Below are positions 1 to 7,289 of a stretch of DNA of 18,610 nt, one piece after another (the first letter of the stretch is position 1; each line of letters opens with the position of its first letter). A program made the position numbers and the translations under genes. This DNA comes from an uncultured Clostridia bacterium (lineage in GTDB: Bacteria > Bacillota > Clostridia > Christensenellales > Borkfalkiaceae): NCBI GenBank assembly GCA_934254725.1, contig CAKQLR010000036.1, positions 1 to 18,610 of the forward strand, written 5' to 3'. A model generated the notes under the pieces. That model had not been told where the DNA came from, searched no databases, and was given only the letters and a program-made list of their open reading frames with translations.

Positions 1-2256
1 TCTATAACAAAGAAGACAGTCAAGGTTATATGGGGAAACACAAACATTGCCTTTAACGGCACGGCTCAGAAGCCCGAAGCAACCGTAGGCGAAGGCGAAT
101 TGAAAGATGCTTTGACGCTGACCGTAAACACCACGGGTACGTGCAAAGACGCAGGCAAAAATTACAAAGCAACGGCTACGTTTACCGGCGCTAATTCAGG
201 CAACTATGAATTTACGAACACGACTACAAACTTCGACATATCTCCCGCAGAGATAACCGTTAAGATATCGAATGACGCGAGAAGCGCGTACGGCGATAAT
301 TTAGTTTCGATACAACTCGGTCTTGCAAAGGGCGAAATCTTCGACAGACTTTCGGATATAGTTACAGCAAGCTTAAAAGACGGAGTGACAAGCAAGAGTA
401 ACGCCGGCGAATATGAAGTAATAGTTACCTGTAAAAACGCAAACTACAAGGTAACGTTTGAAACAGGCTACTATTATATCGAAAAACGTGCCATAACGGT
501 GACTATCGACAATAAGACGAGCATATACGGCGACAAGCTTGAAGAGCTTACGGCAAAAGTAACCAGGGGCAGCATAGTGGATGGCGACAAAAACGTTTAC
601 ACGCTTAAGCCTATCACCGCAATTCATGCCGGCACATACGTAATTACTACGGATGCGGATAAGAACAACCCGAATTACGTAATAACCGTAACGAACGGCG
701 TTTACACCATCACTCAGCGCGAAATAACCGTATCGGTTGCGAACAAGACGAGCGTATACGGCGATAAGCTTGAAGCGTTAACATCTTCGCTTACGAAAGG
801 AACCTTCGCAGCGGGCGACAGCCTTGAATCGGTAGTGGAGCTTAGCAAAACGGAAGGCGAAAACGCAGGTGAATATGCAATCACAGCAAAGAGCATAAAA
901 GATGATTACAAGGTAACGTTCGAGTACACTGCGGGCAATCGTTCTATATATACTATAGAAAAACGCGCGATAATTTTGCTCATAAAAGACAGAGAATTCG
1001 AATATACCGACGCAATAGCCGATATGAAGCTTGACATTAGCCTCAAAACAGGTTATACTTTGAAGGACGGAGAAACTCTCGAAGTCCTCAATCTTACCTA
1101 CACAATCAAGCAGAACGGTAAGAAGTTGACGGAAAAGACCCTCTGCGGCGGCGACTGGACGTTTAACGCGTTCTATAGTAACGGTAACTATATGGTAACG
1201 TTCGAGAACGCGGACGACGAAACCAAGGACTACGGTATACTTTCTATAACCAAGCCGCTCCTTGAAATAGGCGACCTCAGTGCGCAGTACACTTACAGCG
1301 GAAAAGCTTATCCGTACTACGATTATGAAACCGCGGTAACCGTAAAGGCAAATTCCACTTCGGACGACTTCGGTTGCGAAGTATACTTTAACGGTCGCAA
1401 GGTAGACGAAATTCTTAACGCCGGCACCTATACCGTAAGGGTTATATTAAAATCCTCCGTAGCGTTTACTCTTAAAGACGGCACGGACGGAAGCAATTAT
1501 AAAGACTTCACCGTAATCGTCCATAAGAAGGATATTACGGACAGCATAAAATTTGTATGCGATGATTCCGTTGAGACCGAAAACGCTATATACGTTCCGC
1601 TCGGAAACTACACCGAAATCGGCAACAGCCTTAAAGATACGGCAATCGGTTTCAAAGAAACTCTCACATTCGGCGGAGAAGTAAGCGAGCTGGATAAGTT
1701 CGGTTTGTACGTGTTCAATGTAACAGTAGAGGACGATAACTACAAGGGCGAAAAAGAATTTACGCTCAACGTAGTCGCAAGCATAGACGTTAAGTCCGCA
1801 AACCTCAAGAAGTACACCGAAGACTACAAGGCGAACAGAACTTCCGCAAAAGCGGATAAAGTTCGAGTGGCGCTCGGCAGACTTACCGAAACCGACTTAA
1901 TACTGTTCACGCACAAAAAGCACTCGGCAATTCTCGCCGAAGCACAAACGATAGAAGGCGCGCATGTAGAGTTCCTTAAAAATATGCTTACGGAAACGGT
2001 TAATACTTTCTATGAGAACGGAACCTACGCGAATATCCTTACGGCAAGGGCTGTAGCTCTCGACCTGACAACATTTAAGGCAGGCGAAGGCAAGGAAGAA
2101 ATAGCGGCTTACGAAAAAGCTTGGGCGGCATATTACGAAAGCCTGAATAAGGATACGGAGACTGCTGCAAGAGCTGCTGACGTTATGGGTGCCGTTGCTG
2201 CGCTTACGACGGTTGCGGCGGCATTAGCAGTAGTTGCTAAGAAATTCGTACTTTAA
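1..2256 (+). CDS. MBG-repeat cell-surface protein, 5'-truncated
   Basis: The frame is open from the first base to the TAA at 2254-2256, so the gene begins upstream; 751 residues are visible. The protein is a chain of beta-rich modules of about 75-90 residues. At least three carry the signature of MBG-type bacterial surface repeats: a linker such as 'IEKRAITV' or 'ITQREITV', then 'NKTSxYGDKLE' or 'ARSAYGDNL'. They start near nt 240, 480 and 710; more diverged modules follow near 955, 1246 and 1516. From about nt 1786 the sequence changes to charged, probably helical segments. It ends in a hydrophobic Ala/Val stretch (about nt 2170-2250) followed by KKFVL, which looks like a C-terminal membrane anchor; there is no LPXTG motif. 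A lipoprotein gene follows after 23 nt, suggesting cotranscription. Function is unknown; adhesion or a wall-associated role is inference from the family. Confidence 0.8.
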   Translation, partial: SITKKTVKVIWGNTNIAFNGTAQKPEATVGEGELKDALTLTVNTTGTCKDAGKNYKATATFTGANSGNYEFTNTTTNFDISPAEITVKISNDARSAYGDNLVSIQLGLAKGEIFDRLSDIVTASLKDGVTSKSNAGEYEVIVTCKNANYKVTFETGYYYIEKRAITVTIDNKTSIYGDKLEELTAKVTRGSIVDGDKNVYTLKPITAIHAGTYVITTDADKNNPNYVITVTNGVYTITQREITVSVANKTSVYGDKLEALTSSLTKGTFAAGDSLESVVELSKTEGENAGEYAITAKSIKDDYKVTFEYTAGNRSIYTIEKRAIILLIKDREFEYTDAIADMKLDISLKTGYTLKDGETLEVLNLTYTIKQNGKKLTEKTLCGGDWTFNAFYSNGNYMVTFENADDETKDYGILSITKPLLEIGDLSAQYTYSGKAYPYYDYETAVTVKANSTSDDFGCEVYFNGRKVDEILNAGTYTVRVILKSSVAFTLKDGTDGSNYKDFTVIVHKKDITDSIKFVCDDSVETENAIYVPLGNYTEIGNSLKDTAIGFKETLTFGGEVSELDKFGLYVFNVTVEDDNYKGEKEFTLNVVASIDVKSANLKKYTEDYKANRTSAKADKVRVALGRLTETDLILFTHKKHSAILAEAQTIEGAHVEFLKNMLTETVNTFYENGTYANILTARAVALDLTTFKAGEGKEEIAAYEKAWAAYYESLNKDTETAARAADVMGAVAALTTVAAALAVVAKKFVL

Positions 2257-2279
2257 TCTGAGGTAGCGAGGTAAAAGAT

Positions 2280-2891
2280 ATGAAAGGAATAAAAAAGATA
2301 AGCATATTGTTCGCTGTATTGATGCTGGTATCGGCGTTTGCAAGCTGTTCGGAAGTAAAGGATTTTACCAAGATTAAGTACGCAAAGGAAGCCACTCAGA
2401 TTTTGACTGTGACCGACGGCGATACGGTAGTCTACAGCGAAGAAAGAGTATATAAGGATTACGTAGTAACTATAAAAACGAAAAAGCTTTCCGATAATAT
2501 GTATGAAGAAAGTTTTGAAGAGAGTGAAACGACCAAATCCTACGACAAAGTTCCTTATATAGACATTTACAGGAAGAAGAATTACAAAGGCGGAGCGTTT
2601 GAAGAAAACGGGAATATCCTTAAATTCAACGTGGCGGAAAGGAGATTGAAAGACCTTTTGGGCTTGGATAAAAGCGAAGTCTCGGGCGATGTGTCCGTAA
2701 CTGCATATTCGGTGGATAAGTCCCCTAAAACGCTGATTATCGAGTATAAAACCAAGACGGGCAAGCAAGTAAAAATAGTTACGGAATATATATTCGAGGA
2801 CGAAAATTCTTCATCCGACACTACTTCCGAAAACCCGTCGGAAACCGACTCCGGCATAACAACGGAAAATTCTTCCGAACCCGAAGCCTGA
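2280..2891 (+). CDS. Small putative lipoprotein of unknown function
   Basis: 203 residues. The N-terminus is a lipoprotein signal: basic residues (KGIKK), a hydrophobic core, and Cys23 in the context AFASC. Phe at the -3 position is a little unusual for a lipobox. The mature part is Lys/Glu/Tyr-rich and looks like a small beta-rich domain (residues 25-170). The last 30 residues are a Ser/Thr/Glu/Asp-rich tail without hydrophobic residues. A Shine-Dalgarno-like GAGGT lies just before the ATG, 23 nt after the upstream surface protein, so the two are probably one transcript. I recognise no domain family. Its place between a surface protein and an ABC transporter pair suggests an extracytoplasmic accessory, but this is inference. 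Confidence 0.75.
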   Translation: MKGIKKISILFAVLMLVSAFASCSEVKDFTKIKYAKEATQILTVTDGDTVVYSEERVYKDYVVTIKTKKLSDNMYEESFEESETTKSYDKVPYIDIYRKKNYKGGAFEENGNILKFNVAERRLKDLLGLDKSEVSGDVSVTAYSVDKSPKTLIIEYKTKTGKQVKIVTEYIFEDENSSSDTTSENPSETDSGITTENSSEPEA

Positions 2892-2905
2892 AAAACAGGT
2901 GTTAA

Positions 2906-2999
2906 CGGCAGGCGGATAAAATAGCTTTTATCCCTACCGCAAAATAATAAAAAAACAGTTCGACCCGCCCGGGTTTTTCAGAAAAAAGCTTGGGCGGGT
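2906..2999 (+). repeat. Two tandem intergenic hairpins
   Basis: The 171-nt gap between the lipoprotein and the ABC ATPase contains two inverted repeats. The first pairs GGATAAAA (2914-2921) with TTTTATCC (2926-2933) around a 4-nt loop and may extend through CGG/CCG flanks. The second pairs ACCCGCCC (2963-2970) with GGGCGGGT (2992-2999); its loop can form an inner U5/A5 helix. Neither is followed by a U-run on the plus strand, so they are not textbook terminators in that direction. For the second, the minus-strand side does have a U-rich tail. They may attenuate, process or stabilise the mRNA. I see no convincing promoter for the ABC genes in this gap. Confidence 0.5.
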
Positions 3000-3062
3000 T
3001 AAGCCGCTTTAAATAAAAGCAAAATTAAGCGTTTTAATGAGCGCTGCAGTGAGGAGTATAAC

Positions 3063-3806
3063 GTGAAGGACGAAAGAGAAAAGACCGTTGAAATTCTTTC
3101 TTTGTATAAGAAGTACGGAAAAGCAACCGATTATGCAATCGAGGATATCAACATTACATGTTACGAAGGCGAAACCGTAGGGCTTTTGGGTCATAACGGC
3201 GCAGGCAAATCCACAACTATAAAATGTCTTACGGGCTTTTTGCCTTTTGAAAAGGGCACTATAAAGATCTGCGGGCACGATATAGTAACCGACCCGTTAG
3301 AGGCGAAGAAGGAACTCGGCTACGTTCCCGATAACCGCGCCATGTTTGAAAAAATGACCGGGTTCGAATATATCAATTTCGTGGCGGATATTCACGATAC
3401 CCCTTCCGAGGTAAGGGCGGAACGCATCGAAGAAATGCAGTCGGTGCTTAAACTCGGCGAGAAGATCAACAACTTGATTTCCACCTATTCGCACGGCATG
3501 CGTCAGAAAATCTGCATTATGTCTGCGCTTATTCACAGACCCAAGCTCTGGCTTCTGGACGAGCCGTTAACAGGTCTCGACCCGCAAACAGCCCTCGCTT
3601 TAAGGCAGTATATGGATTATTATAAATCTCAGGGCAATACGGTTTTATACAGTTCGCATAACCTCGATGCGGTCGAAAAGACCTGCGACAGAGCGTATAT
3701 AATAAACCACGGCAAAATGGTCAGCGAGTTTACCATCGCGGATTTCAGAAGGGAAAACCCCACTAAATCGCTTGAAGAAGCGTTTATCGAACAGTTCTAC
3801 GAATAA
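3063..3806 (+). CDS. ABC transporter ATP-binding protein
   Basis: 247 residues with a GTG start preceded by a good Shine-Dalgarno (GAGGAG at 3051-3056). All ABC ATPase motifs are present: Walker A GHNGAGKST (residues 43-51), the ABC signature YSHGMRQ, Walker B LWLLDEP with the catalytic Glu, the D-loop TGLD, and the H-loop SSHNLD. Length and motif style match the one-domain ATPases of ABC-2-like exporters (CcmA/YhaQ-like class). The stop codon overlaps the ATG of the next gene by one base (TAATG), so the two subunits are translationally coupled and should form one transporter on the inner face of the membrane. The substrate cannot be read from the sequence. The neighbouring lipoprotein and Ig-like proteins make an envelope-related cargo plausible, but not shown. 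Confidence 0.93.
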   Translation: MKDEREKTVEILSLYKKYGKATDYAIEDINITCYEGETVGLLGHNGAGKSTTIKCLTGFLPFEKGTIKICGHDIVTDPLEAKKELGYVPDNRAMFEKMTGFEYINFVADIHDTPSEVRAERIEEMQSVLKLGEKINNLISTYSHGMRQKICIMSALIHRPKLWLLDEPLTGLDPQTALALRQYMDYYKSQGNTVLYSSHNLDAVEKTCDRAYIINHGKMVSEFTIADFRRENPTKSLEEAFIEQFYE

Positions 3807-5464
3807 TGAAAACTATACTTTTACTTCTAAAAAAGGATAAGACGGAGTTCCTTTCGTCTTACCGCGGCGACACGCAGAAGAAGGATATTTTCGGCGTAAT
3901 AAGCTCTGTTCTGATAATCGCTCTGTTGTACGGAACGTTTATTTTCGTATTCAACAATTTTGCTTCGTCGTATCTGAAAAACACCTTTGCAGACGCCTCT
4001 GCGGGCGTAAAAAGGCTCAGAGAACTTATGACGATTGTGTATGCCGCGTCCGTGCTTGTCGGAATAATCATAGCTTTAAGAAATATGTATTCCGCGCTTG
4101 AAACGAGCGAGGACTTCAAAGTCTATATGTGTCAGCCGATTTCCGTCGGTTTGGTTTTAATTTATAAACTTATTAAAATCTACGTTTCGGCTGTTTTATC
4201 AACCGCAATCATCCTTTTGCCCGCGGGCATAGTGTGCGCTAATCTTTTAAGCGTAAGCGGGTGGTTTTTCCCGATGATAGCTTTGCACATAATATTGTTG
4301 CCCCTTCTCGAATGCGCGGTCGCGTCGGTTTTGTATGTTCCGATGTCGCCCGTACTACGTTTTATAGACAGAAAATTCGTTTTGAGATTGATTATATATA
4401 TCGTTTTGATGAGTGCGGGTTTTCTTCTCTACGGGCGCTTCCTTGATATTTTCTCCAAAATAGTCAAACAGGAAGAGTATATAACCAACGATACGATAAC
4501 GGCTATTTCGTTGTTCTGCGGAAGGTTTATTCCGTTCAACTACTTTGCTGGTATGCTTTTCGGCGAGCATATAATTCTTTCTTCTGCGGGTTTGCTTGTA
4601 TTCTCTTTTATCAGCGTCGTTTCGTCCTATTATATATCCAAGGGAATGTACTTTAAAGCTCTTCAGAGAAAGATAGAGGGCGAGCAAATAAAACCCAAAG
4701 CGAGGAAGATCCCCAACAAGCATTCGCAGACGTGGGCTTTGATTCTAAAGGAATTTAAAATCGTTTTGCGCACGCCGGGCTATGCGTTCAGGTATTTTGC
4801 AACCGCGGTCGTTTGCCCGCTTATGGTTATGGTTTGCGTGGAACTGTTATATTCTCTTATACTTAACCTCGTAAGCCTTTCCTGCGGATACGAAATCTGT
4901 ATATTTGCAATTTCCATGTTTGCGGTTTTAACAAACACGTTCTGCACGTCAAACATAAGCCGAGACGGAAATATGTTCGCAATGCTTAAAACCATGCCTG
5001 TTTCGGGCAAAAGAGTCGTAGACAGCAAAATACTGTTCTGTATGATGATAGCGGAAATTTCCGCATTTATTTCCTGCGTGGCAATGCTTATAGCGGGGTA
5101 CGTAAACGTATGGCAATGTCTGCTCGTGTTCGTTTCGTCGTCGTTGTTGTCACTCGGCGAAGTCGCCCTTGCAACGAGAAAGGATTTAAACAAACCCATG
5201 TTTGAAAGCGAAAACGGAGAAATAACGCAAAGCACTTCTACAACTTCCGCCGTAGCGTTTTTAGGAATAGTTCTTTCGTTCCTGTGCGGTGCGGGCGCGC
5301 TTGTAATATCGCTCATTCTTTCGCTGAAATACAATATGGACTATACAAAAATAAGCCTTATAACGGCTGGTTTCGTACTTGCCGTCGTGTGCATATTTGC
5401 AGCTATAAGTTGGCTTTACTTAAGGCGCGGGCTTGAAAAACAGTTCTACAACGCAGGGATTTAA
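3806..5464 (+). CDS. ABC transporter membrane subunit (putative ABC exporter)
   Basis: 552 residues, with the start codon overlapping the stop of the ATPase gene. It is strongly hydrophobic, with roughly ten to twelve predicted membrane segments in two blocks (about residues 25-285 and 325-545). A basic cytoplasmic linker near residues 285-320 separates them and leads into 'ILKEFKIVLRTP', an element common in ABC-2-type permeases at the start of the second half. The large size suggests two fused permease halves, or the bacterial 'putative ABC exporter' type, rather than a classic 250-aa ABC-2 subunit. No extracellular MacB-like domain is visible. Together with the ATPase it should form the exporter. 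An Ig-like protein gene follows after 21 nt and is likely in the same operon. Confidence 0.85.
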   Translation: MKTILLLLKKDKTEFLSSYRGDTQKKDIFGVISSVLIIALLYGTFIFVFNNFASSYLKNTFADASAGVKRLRELMTIVYAASVLVGIIIALRNMYSALETSEDFKVYMCQPISVGLVLIYKLIKIYVSAVLSTAIILLPAGIVCANLLSVSGWFFPMIALHIILLPLLECAVASVLYVPMSPVLRFIDRKFVLRLIIYIVLMSAGFLLYGRFLDIFSKIVKQEEYITNDTITAISLFCGRFIPFNYFAGMLFGEHIILSSAGLLVFSFISVVSSYYISKGMYFKALQRKIEGEQIKPKARKIPNKHSQTWALILKEFKIVLRTPGYAFRYFATAVVCPLMVMVCVELLYSLILNLVSLSCGYEICIFAISMFAVLTNTFCTSNISRDGNMFAMLKTMPVSGKRVVDSKILFCMMIAEISAFISCVAMLIAGYVNVWQCLLVFVSSSLLSLGEVALATRKDLNKPMFESENGEITQSTSTTSAVAFLGIVLSFLCGAGALVISLILSLKYNMDYTKISLITAGFVLAVVCIFAAISWLYLRRGLEKQFYNAGI

Positions 5465-5485
5465 CCTACCGGGAGAGGAGTAAAA

Positions 5486-6181
5486 ATGAAGAATTTAACG
5501 GTAAAAATTATATGCCTTATGATGGCTTTGCCGCTGATTGTAATATTTGCAACCACTACGGTAATAAATGGCGCTTCCGTGCTTGTAGATATCCCAGTTT
5601 CGGACATAGAAATAGTTGCGGAAAACGCTTCGGCAGAAGTTAACGAAAGTATAAAAATCACCGTTACCGTAATGCCGATTAACGCGAAACACAAGGAAGT
5701 TAATTTTTCGTTTAAAGACGAAGAGGGCAACGAGGTGGACGAGAATGATTACGAATTTACTTCGGCTACATCTGAAAGCGACGAAAACGTCACCGAGGGC
5801 GAACTTACAGGCAAGAAGAAGATGACGCTTTACGTCACCGCAACCGCAAAAGTCGGAGGGAAAAAGAAATCTGTTAAAGTTTCTTTCAATGAGGTTAGCG
5901 TTGTTGAAATCCCGCCCGAAAGCATAGAAGTACTTCAGGAAGAAATAGTAATTAAAAAAGGCGATGTCGAATTTATCGAGCAGTATATTCATTACGATAT
6001 CATGCCCGCAAACGCTAGCGAATATACGGAAACCTGGACGTCGTCCGATCCCTCGGTCGCAATAGTCTCCAAAGAGGGCAGGGTAGACGCCAAAGCCGTT
6101 GGCGAATGCGAAATCACTCTTACGCTCGATAAGGGCAGATCAAACGAAATTTCCGTTGTTTTCATAATAAAGGTGGAATAA
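5486..6181 (+). CDS. Secreted or membrane-anchored Ig-like (Big_2) protein
   Basis: 231 residues with a strong Shine-Dalgarno (GGGAGAGGAG) before the ATG. The N-terminus (residues 5-27) is a signal peptide or single membrane anchor without a lipobox. Two Ig-like modules follow. The first (about 35-140) begins 'VSDIEIVAENASAEVNE', as Big_2 domains typically do. The second (about 145-231) carries the diagnostic 'WTSSDPSVAIVSKEGRVDA' followed by 'GECEITLTLD', a classic Big_2 core. Nothing follows the second domain, so the protein ends on the outside. It is the last gene of the ABC cluster (21 nt after the permease). Big_2 domains occur in bacterial adhesins and wall proteins; the role here is unknown. 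It could be a partner or a substrate of the ABC system. Confidence 0.8.
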   Translation: MKNLTVKIICLMMALPLIVIFATTTVINGASVLVDIPVSDIEIVAENASAEVNESIKITVTVMPINAKHKEVNFSFKDEEGNEVDENDYEFTSATSESDENVTEGELTGKKKMTLYVTATAKVGGKKKSVKVSFNEVSVVEIPPESIEVLQEEIVIKKGDVEFIEQYIHYDIMPANASEYTETWTSSDPSVAIVSKEGRVDAKAVGECEITLTLDKGRSNEISVVFIIKVE

Positions 6182-6205
6182 ATCGAAAAAACCGATTAAA
6201 AACGC

Positions 6206-6234
6206 TTTACAAAACGGAGAAACGGTTATATAAT
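6206..6234 (+). promoter_or_regulatory. Sigma-A promoter of the FMN riboswitch-ribU unit
   Basis: A -35 box TTTACA (6206-6211) and a -10 box TATAAT (6229-6234) are separated by 17 nt. This puts the transcript start near 6241, about a dozen bases before the riboswitch aptamer, as expected for an independent ribU transcription unit. Confidence 0.8.
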
Positions 6235-6252
6235 CATAAACGAAATAAATAA

Positions 6253-6359
6253 TTATCTCGGGGCGGGGCGAAATTCCCCACCGGCAGTAAAGTCTGCGAG
6301 CGCAAGCCGATACGGTGAAATTCCGTGACCGACGGTTATAGTCCGGATGGGAGAGGATA
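6253..6359 (+). ncRNA. FMN riboswitch aptamer (RFN element)
   Basis: The segment shows the conserved blocks of the RFN element in order: GGGGCGGGGCGAAATTCCCC, then CCGGCAGTAA, CTGCGAGCGCAAGCC, a variable GGTGAAATTCC arm, GACCGACGGTTATAGTCC, and GGATGGGAGAGGAT closing the basal P1 stem against TTATCTC at the 5' side. In the known family this six-helix RNA binds flavin mononucleotide. A perfect terminator lies just downstream (6365-6395) and the next gene is a RibU-like riboflavin transporter, so the expected mode is transcription termination when FMN is high. Reading frames that run through this RNA are not coding. Confidence 0.96.
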
Positions 6360-6364
6360 TGTGG

Positions 6365-6395
6365 AAAAGTCCCGACGTTTTTGTCGGGATTTTTT
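6365..6395 (+). terminator. Expression-platform terminator of the FMN riboswitch
   Basis: The stem TCCCGAC (6370-6376) pairs with GTCGGGA (6383-6389) around GTTTTT and is extended by an A4/T4 helix. A run of six T (6390-6395) follows. The position directly after the aptamer P1 marks it as the regulated terminator. Confidence 0.92.
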
Positions 6396-6423
6396 AATTA
6401 AAAACTATCCTTACTTAATTGTG

Positions 6424-7200
6424 ATGGTAGAGAAAAAAGAAAACCGTCTTACCGACGGACAAGATGTTTCGGGAAAAGACACTTTAAAAAACTATTCGGC
6501 ACAAGCCGAAACACACACAACTGAAAATACGGGAAACGGCGATTTAACGGCGAAAGAGGGGACTTTTTTAGAAAATTCTGTGGCAAAACCGGGCAAAAAA
6601 AGAGGCGTAACCGCAGCCTCGTATATAGCAAAAACGGCTATGTTTACCGCGCTTGCTTTCGTTTTGTATCTGGTCAGAATTCCTTTGCCGTTTCTTTTCG
6701 CTCCATGGCTCGAATTAAACTTCCCGGATATCCCCGCGCTTATCGGCGGCTTCGCGTTGGGACCCGCGGCAGGGGTGATAATCACCGTGCTCAGGGTCCT
6801 GCTTAAGGTTCTTATGCAGGGCACGTCGTCGGGGTTTGCGGGCGAGCTTGGCGATATAATCATAAGCATTTCTTTCGTGTTGCCAGCGGCGCTCGTATAT
6901 AAATTCAACAAAAGCAAGAAGGGCGCGCTGATAGGTATTTTAGTCGGCGCGGCGTGTTCCGTCATTTCTGCGATGCTCGTAAACAGATTTGTGCTTATCC
7001 TGTTTTACGCAAAAACGATAGGCTTCCCGGCTCTCGTAGGTTCGCTTAAAGCGCTCTTTAAAAACGTAACGGAAGAAAACTTTTATTCTTATTATATTTT
7101 CCTGTCGGTGCTTCCGTTCAACCTTTTGCGTTGTGCGCTTTGCGGCGGCGTAACTTTCTTTTTATACAAGCGCGTGTCCAAGCTTTTGAAAATGTTTTGA
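6424..7200 (+). CDS. ribU: Riboflavin ECF transporter S component, RibU family
   Basis: 258 residues from the ATG at 6424 (a GTG sits directly before it). The S component binds riboflavin in the membrane and works with a shared ECF energising module, which is not in this window. Residues about 60-258 form five or six membrane segments. 'FTALAFVLYLVRIPLP', 'FPDIPALIGGFALGPAAGV' and 'GELGDIII' resemble the substrate-binding first half of RibU proteins. Control by an FMN riboswitch supports the assignment strongly. Two things are odd. A hydrophilic N-terminal tail of about 60 residues precedes the membrane core. No Shine-Dalgarno is visible before 6424, nor before the alternative ATG at 6640. 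The longer frame starting inside the riboswitch is an artefact. Function is fairly sure; the start is not. Confidence 0.85.
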   Translation: MVEKKENRLTDGQDVSGKDTLKNYSAQAETHTTENTGNGDLTAKEGTFLENSVAKPGKKRGVTAASYIAKTAMFTALAFVLYLVRIPLPFLFAPWLELNFPDIPALIGGFALGPAAGVIITVLRVLLKVLMQGTSSGFAGELGDIIISISFVLPAALVYKFNKSKKGALIGILVGAACSVISAMLVNRFVLILFYAKTIGFPALVGSLKALFKNVTEENFYSYYIFLSVLPFNLLRCALCGGVTFFLYKRVSKLLKMF

Positions 7201-7225
7201 CATTCCGTTTAAATAATGGTATAAT
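7197..7225 (+). promoter_or_regulatory. Perfect-consensus sigma-A promoter for the CaCA exchanger
   Basis: TTGACA (7197-7202) and TATAAT (7220-7225) are both exact consensus, the spacer is 17 nt, and TGG just before the -10 gives an extended -10. The -35 box contains the ribU stop codon TGA. The predicted transcript start is near 7232. Confidence 0.85.
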
Positions 7226-7230
7226 TTTAT

Positions 7231-7260
7231 AAAGACGAGGAACCGATTCGCCTCGTCTTT
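7231..7260 (+). terminator. 10-bp perfect hairpin between ribU and the exchanger
   Basis: AAAGACGAGG (7231-7240) pairs perfectly with CCTCGTCTTT (7251-7260) around a 10-nt loop. It could end ribU transcription, although the U-run lies mostly inside the stem. Because the predicted start of the exchanger transcript is about 7232, the same hairpin would form the extreme 5' end of that mRNA. Confidence 0.6.
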
Positions 7261-7289
7261 AAATTTGCAAAAGAAAAACAGGATTATTT

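Noticed and set aside
6325..6423. In-frame 5' extension of ribU beginning at a GTG
   Set aside because: It lies inside the FMN riboswitch and its terminator, which are conserved RNA structures. Coding there is coincidental.
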